Assembly: GCF_019393635.1 (NCBI RefSeq)
Contig: NC_057867.1
Coordinates: forward strand, 3,218,889-3,282,888
Direction: 5' to 3'
From: Dromiciops gliroides
Lineage: Eukaryota > Chordata > Mammalia > Microbiotheria > Microbiotheriidae
Length of the DNA: 64,000 nucleotides
This document shows, piece after piece, positions 60,335 through 64,000 of this stretch (the stretch's first letter is position 1; the number at the start of each line of letters is the position of its first letter). The notes below the pieces were generated by a model. The model searched no databases. It was not told the DNA's origin and saw only the letters and a program-made list of their open reading frames with translations. A program made the translations under genes and the position numbers.

Positions 60335-60560
60335 ACTCCTAATAGCTAGCATTTCTATATTGCAAAGCGCTTTACAAATATGATCTCATTTGATCCTCAC
60401 AACAGCCCTGGGAGGTGCTTTCAGTGTCCTCATGTTGCAGATAAGGCAACTGAGGCACAGACAGATGAAGTGATTTGTCCAGAGTCACCTAGCTAGAAAA
60501 CAGCTGAGGCTGGATTTGAACTTGAGGCTTCTTGGTGGCATGACCTAGCTGCCTTAAGCA
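60335..60560 (-). repeat. MAR1/MIR-type SINE
   Basis: Antisense CORE-SINE: GCAAAGCGCTTTACAAATATG, ATCTCATTTGATCCTCACAAC, GATAAGGCAACTGAGGCAC, TGACCTAGCTGCC. Confidence 0.75.
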
Positions 60561-60654
60561 CTGTAAGCCCCTGAACTGCTGAACCTCAGTAATGGTGAGC
60601 TGAGATGGCAGTCATAGGATGAGCATTCAAAGATGCCGTTCAAAGTTCTTGGAA

Positions 60655-60993
60655 AGTATAGTTGTGGGGGCAGCTAGGTGGCATAGTGAATAAAGCACAG
60701 GCCCTGGATTCAGGAGGACCCGAGTTCAAATCTGACCTCAGACACTTGACTCTTTTTTTGTTTTGTTTTTTTAGTGAGGCAATGGGGGTTAAGTGACTTG
60801 CCCAGGGTCACACAGCTAGTAAGTGTCAAGTGTCTGAGGCCAGATTTGAACTCAGGTACTCCTGACTCCAGGGCCAGTGCTCTATCCACTGTGCCACCTA
60901 ACTGCCCCAGACACTTGACTCTTACTAGCTATGTGACCCTGGGCAAGTCACTTAACCCTCATTGCCCTGCAAAAAAATCAAAAAAGTAAAGTA
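60655..60993. mobile_element. SINE inserted in a SINE, opposite orientation
   Basis: The outer sense SINE (60665-60754, resuming at 60924) is interrupted by an antisense SINE (60755-60908) that duplicated AGACACTTGACTCTT (60740-60754 and 60909-60923) of the outer element. The transcript would contain a long SINE hairpin. Confidence 0.95.
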
Positions 60994-61363
60994 TAGGCTT
61001 TGGACTGGCTATCTTCTGGGACAAAGTAGCCTCCCTTTGCTGGGAGGGAGCAGAGTTCTGAGGCTCAGAATACTGGGGCAGGACACCTGGGAGAAGCCAA
61101 GAAGAATGCAAAGGCTGAATGGCCTAGGAAGAGGTAGGGGCATTCTCCACATTGTTCTGCCACTTGCAGGCCAGGGCTGAGAGCCCTTATCACCCTGCAT
61201 TGCCCTTTTTTCTCTCAAGGAGGTCTGGCTCTGGTCTTCCCCACTCTAGCCCTTCCTTGCCCTCCTACTTGCAGGCTCATTGAAGAAGTCAGTCCACAAA
61301 GAAATGCAATTCTGTACACACTACTGGAAACGCAGGTTTGGTTTTTAGTGCATTTGTCTGTTT

Positions 61364-61541
61364 AAAAGGCCCCAGTAGGGGGCAGCTAGATGGCGCAGTG
61401 GTAAAGCACCGGCCCTGGATTCAGGAGGACCTGAGTTCAAATCTGGCCTCAGACACTTGACACTTACTAGCTGTGTGACCCTGGGCAAGTCACTTAACCC
61501 TCATTGCCCTGCAAAAAAAACCAAAACAAAAGGCCCCAGTA
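61364..61541 (+). mobile_element. SINE with perfect 14-bp TSD
   Basis: Sense SINE (61378-61527), consensus-like, between AAAAGGCCCCAGTA at 61364-61377 and 61528-61541. Confidence 0.95.
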
Positions 61542-62830
61542 TTTTTTATGGGCCATTAATACTCAAAGGAGACCTTGGGCTCATGGGTAAAAAATGGGAA
61601 TTTCCTTTATGATTTTAGTTTTGTTCAGCCTATTTTGTCAAAAACACAAGATTTTGTTCTGTCAGTAGCATCTGAAAGGTGAACAGGAAGACTCTGCCTC
61701 TCAATTAAAAGTCACTTTTGGGGAGTTAATAGAATCTCCACCATTTTTGTCATTTGACATGACCTTTTCAAGGCTGAGGTAGGCTATGACCCCTCAGGTG
61801 AAGTAAAGGCTATTAAAAAGACTTCTCAGGCCATGTCTCAGTCTCCTTTCTTGTATCAGGGTTTTTTGACTTGGAGGTCATCTCCTGGACCCAGCCTCCC
61901 TCATTTTACAGATGAAGGAACCAAAGTCTGGAAATGGTAGTGATCTTTAGCCATGGCTGGCCCCCAGACTTCTCTCTTCTTCCCTAGGAGAGTGCTCCTT
62001 CACTCTTGTGCTTTTAATGATCATCATATCTCTTATCTCCTTATCTCAGGTTCTCTTGAACGCAAGCCTGCCTGCCACAGTAAGCATTCGAAGCACAACA
62101 TGCCCCAAACAAGACTCATTCTCTTCCCCCTCCACTAATCTTCCCTTTGATTGTAACACCTAGCCTTGCAATCCCCTCCTTCCTCATCTCAGAGACACCC
62201 TTGCCTTGACTCTCTTTGGTCCCCACATAGCCAATCAAGTGCTGTCACTAGCACTTTTCCATCCATCTCCATCTAAGAGCTTACAGCCTCATAGCCTCTT
62301 GCCTAGACTAGTATATCAGAGGCCTATTGCTGTCTTTCCTTTTTGCCAATCCATCCTACCCCCCAGCTGCCAAAGTAACCTTCCTAAGGCCTAGGGTTGG
62401 TTACACCCTTTCCCTGCTCATTCCCCTTGGGTAGTTTCCTGAGTCCTCAGAGAGCCATCTGCTTTTCCCAGGGGCCTCAGGCCTTGCTGCTTCCCCCTTC
62501 TCAATCTACTTTGGGTTCATTTCTCTCTGTGTGGTGGATGGAAGTGTCTGGAGGACACATGAGTGAGCCTCATGTCTTTCCTTCCATTTCATCCTGAGGG
62601 ATCCATGGGGATTTTTGGATAAAGGGGGAAACTGAGTCCCGGGGAGCCAAAGTGACCATGAATGGGCAGTCCCCATTCAGTTATTCCATGGGGCTTCGCT
62701 CCATGACTGACTCCAATGGAACAGGGAATTGGGGACTCCCCCCACTTCCGTAATCGAATCTGTTAAAAGAAACCCTGCTCCCCAAGGTGACAAAGCCTCA
62801 GCTGAACCTTTTCTCCTTTTCCTTGTGCAC
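61542..62830 (+). other. End of the putative RHOG-like intron
   Basis: Contains MIR-like (about 61860-61940) and sense L2-like sequence (about 61990-62460: CCACATAGCCAATCAAGTGC, CCAGCTGCCAAAGTAACCTTCC). From about 62580 it is unique, ending in a pyrimidine-rich stretch before the acceptor at 62832. Confidence 0.5.
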
Positions 62831-62854
62831 AGGACTGTGGGGGAAGGAGGAAGG

Positions 62855-63430
62855 ATGCAGACAATCAAGTGTGTGGTGGTCGGGGATGGGGCTGTGGGGA
62901 AGACTTGCCTTCTCATCAGCTATACCACCAATGCCTTTCCTGAGGAGTATATCCCTACAGTCTTTGACAACTACAGTGCCCAGATGTCTGTGGATGGCCG
63001 GACAGTCAGCCTGAATTTGTGGGACACAGCTGGCCAAGAGGAGTATGACCGACTCCGGACCCTGTCCTACCCTCAGACCAATGTTTTTGTCATCTGCTTC
63101 TCCATTGGCAACCCCTCGTCCTATGCCAATGTGCGGCACAAGTGGCATCCAGAGGTCTCTCATCATTGCCCCAATGTGCCTATTCTGCTTGTGGGCACCA
63201 AAAAAGACCTGCGAAATGACCTCGCCACATTGAAGAGGCTGAAGGAGCAGAGTCTGACGCCTACTACCCCTCAGCAAGGGACCTCCCTGGCCAAGCAGGT
63301 GGGCGCTGTCAAGTATCTGGAGTGCTCAGCCCTCATGCAAGATGGGGTTGGTGAGGTCTTCGCAGAGGCAGTGAGAGCTGTGCTCTACCCGGTCACCAAG
63401 AAGAACACAAAGAAATGCATCCTCTTGTAG
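62855..63430 (+). CDS. RHOG-like Rho-family GTPase, complete CDS in one exon
   Basis: The protein has 191 residues, the length of RHOG. By remembered human RHOG the match is about 155 of 191, all changes being substitutions. Motifs: P-loop GDGAVGKT (10-17), switch I with T35 in [10 protein letters not shown], switch II DTAGQE (57-62) with Q61, TKKD (115-118), SAL (158-160), CAAX box CILL (188-191, Leu-ended, so geranylgeranylation is expected). Effector and switch segments are intact; most changes lie at 85-91, 120-150 and in the tail, where KKNTKK gives a basic stretch before the CAAX. RHOG signals through ELMO/DOCK to Rac in the family; this copy plausibly keeps that effector surface. The ATG used is the first in the exon, -3 A. 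A 3' splice site (pyrimidine-rich, CACAG ending at 62832) gives a noncoding-exon-1 plus coding-exon-2 layout, as in RHOG. A longer upstream in-frame ATG (62729) crosses the acceptor and is not used. Alternative: a retrocopy with a fortuitous acceptor. Confidence 0.9.
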   Translation: MQTIKCVVVGDGAVGKTCLLISYTTNAFPEEYIPTVFDNYSAQMSVDGRTVSLNLWDTAGQEEYDRLRTLSYPQTNVFVICFSIGNPSSYANVRHKWHPEVSHHCPNVPILLVGTKKDLRNDLATLKRLKEQSLTPTTPQQGTSLAKQVGAVKYLECSALMQDGVGEVFAEAVRAVLYPVTKKNTKKCILL

Positions 63431-63970
63431 CTCCAGGGCCAATGCCTAGGCACATACTGTGGCCCCTGGGCCTGATTTGGAAGGGGACTTGGGAAGCGGG
63501 GAAGGGGGCAGGGAGGAGCTAGCCACAGCTTGGCAGGACTGCCTACTCCTTGGTGCTGAGCATTGGTCTTTGTCAGGGAAAAAGAAAGGAGGCAGGTGTG
63601 CTTGCATGGAGTGTTACCTTAGAGTTTTCCTTTCCTTTTCTTTTTTTTGGGATGTATTAATTTTGAAGAATGTTCTCATTTCTGTTTCCCAGATGTTCCT
63701 TGTGTTTAGTCCTGTCCCTGCCCTTCTGCCTGTGTCCTTCCTACCTCTCTCCAGGAGACTAGGCTTTTTCAAAGGTTCGATGGAAACAGGGGCCTCCAGA
63801 TGAGGCGAGTGTGGCAGAAAGAGCCTACCCCTGCTGGAAAGCCTTTGGCTTCCTCCTCAGCCCTTCTTTTCTCTGGGCCTCAGGTGACAGTTCTGCTTTG
63901 GATCTGTCTGCTGAGAACTTAGCAGAGAGCAAATGTTTCATAAATAAACGCTCATTTGTTGATGCCAAGA
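63431..63970 (+). terminator. RHOG-like 3'UTR and poly(A) signal
   Basis: AATAAA at 63943-63948 followed by a T/GT-rich element (CTCATTTGTTGATG). There is no genomic poly(A) run after it and no flanking direct repeat seen in the window, both of which would be expected for a young processed copy. Confidence 0.7.
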
Positions 63971-64000
63971 TTAATGGGGGTAATGGGGCGGCATGCAGGC

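Noticed and set aside
62729-62854. Longer 233-residue form of the RHOG-like protein starting at 62729
   Set aside because: The extra 42 residues cross the strong splice acceptor at 62832 and resemble no GTPase; the family starts at MQxIKCVVVG.

Overview
This window looks like marsupial genomic DNA. It holds vertebrate intron-exon genes in the order GJB1 (+), ZMYM3 (-), NONO (+), ITGB1BP2 (+), which from memory is the order and orientation of human Xq13.1, a region that belongs to the ancient X in marsupials too. The introns and intergenic DNA are full of a tRNA-derived CORE-SINE typical of marsupials (it starts GGGGGCAGCTAGGTGG), older MIR/MAR1-type SINEs, L2/CR1 LINEs, an L1 fragment and an RTE/BovB-like repeat. 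Several SINE copies have perfect 14-16 bp target-site duplications, so the family was recently active. An Australian marsupial is my guess, at low confidence.

Layout. 1-1460: last exon of GJB1 with the whole connexin-32 CDS. 1460-10170: repeat-rich intergenic DNA. 10170-23950: ZMYM3 on the minus strand; all 24 coding exons join in frame to 1351 codons, with a CpG-island promoter at about 23.8-24.1 kb. 24.6-32.5 kb: intergenic, mostly SINE/L2/MIR. 32.5-45.53 kb: NONO, with a CpG-island promoter, a noncoding first exon and 10 coding exons (468 codons). 46.16-50.69 kb: ITGB1BP2 (melusin), 11 coding exons, 348 codons, starting about 630 bp after the NONO poly(A) signal. 50.7-53.9 kb: intergenic. 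54.0-54.6 kb: a third CpG island with a plausible noncoding first exon. 62.83-63.97 kb: one exon carrying a complete 191-codon Rho GTPase closest to RHOG, with its own splice acceptor and poly(A) signal.

The most interesting item is that RHOG-like gene. I know of no RHOG-like gene at this place in human, where ITGB1BP2 is followed by TAF1. Its reading frame is intact, all GTPase motifs and the CAAX box are present, and a good 3' splice site lies 23 bp before the ATG, so it looks like a spliced gene with a noncoding first exon rather than a dead retrocopy. The CpG island 8.5 kb upstream supplies a candidate first exon and promoter. A second notable structure is a 235-bp inverted copy of a nearby locus (56.73-56.97 kb) placed inside a SINE at 58.14-58.38 kb.

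The genes do not form one pathway. ZMYM3 (chromatin/LSD1-CoREST complex) and NONO (paraspeckle, DBHS family) are nuclear, GJB1 forms gap junctions, and melusin is a striated-muscle chaperone-like integrin partner. All exon boundaries were derived by hand from splice consensus, reading phase and remembered human proteins; there is no transcript evidence.
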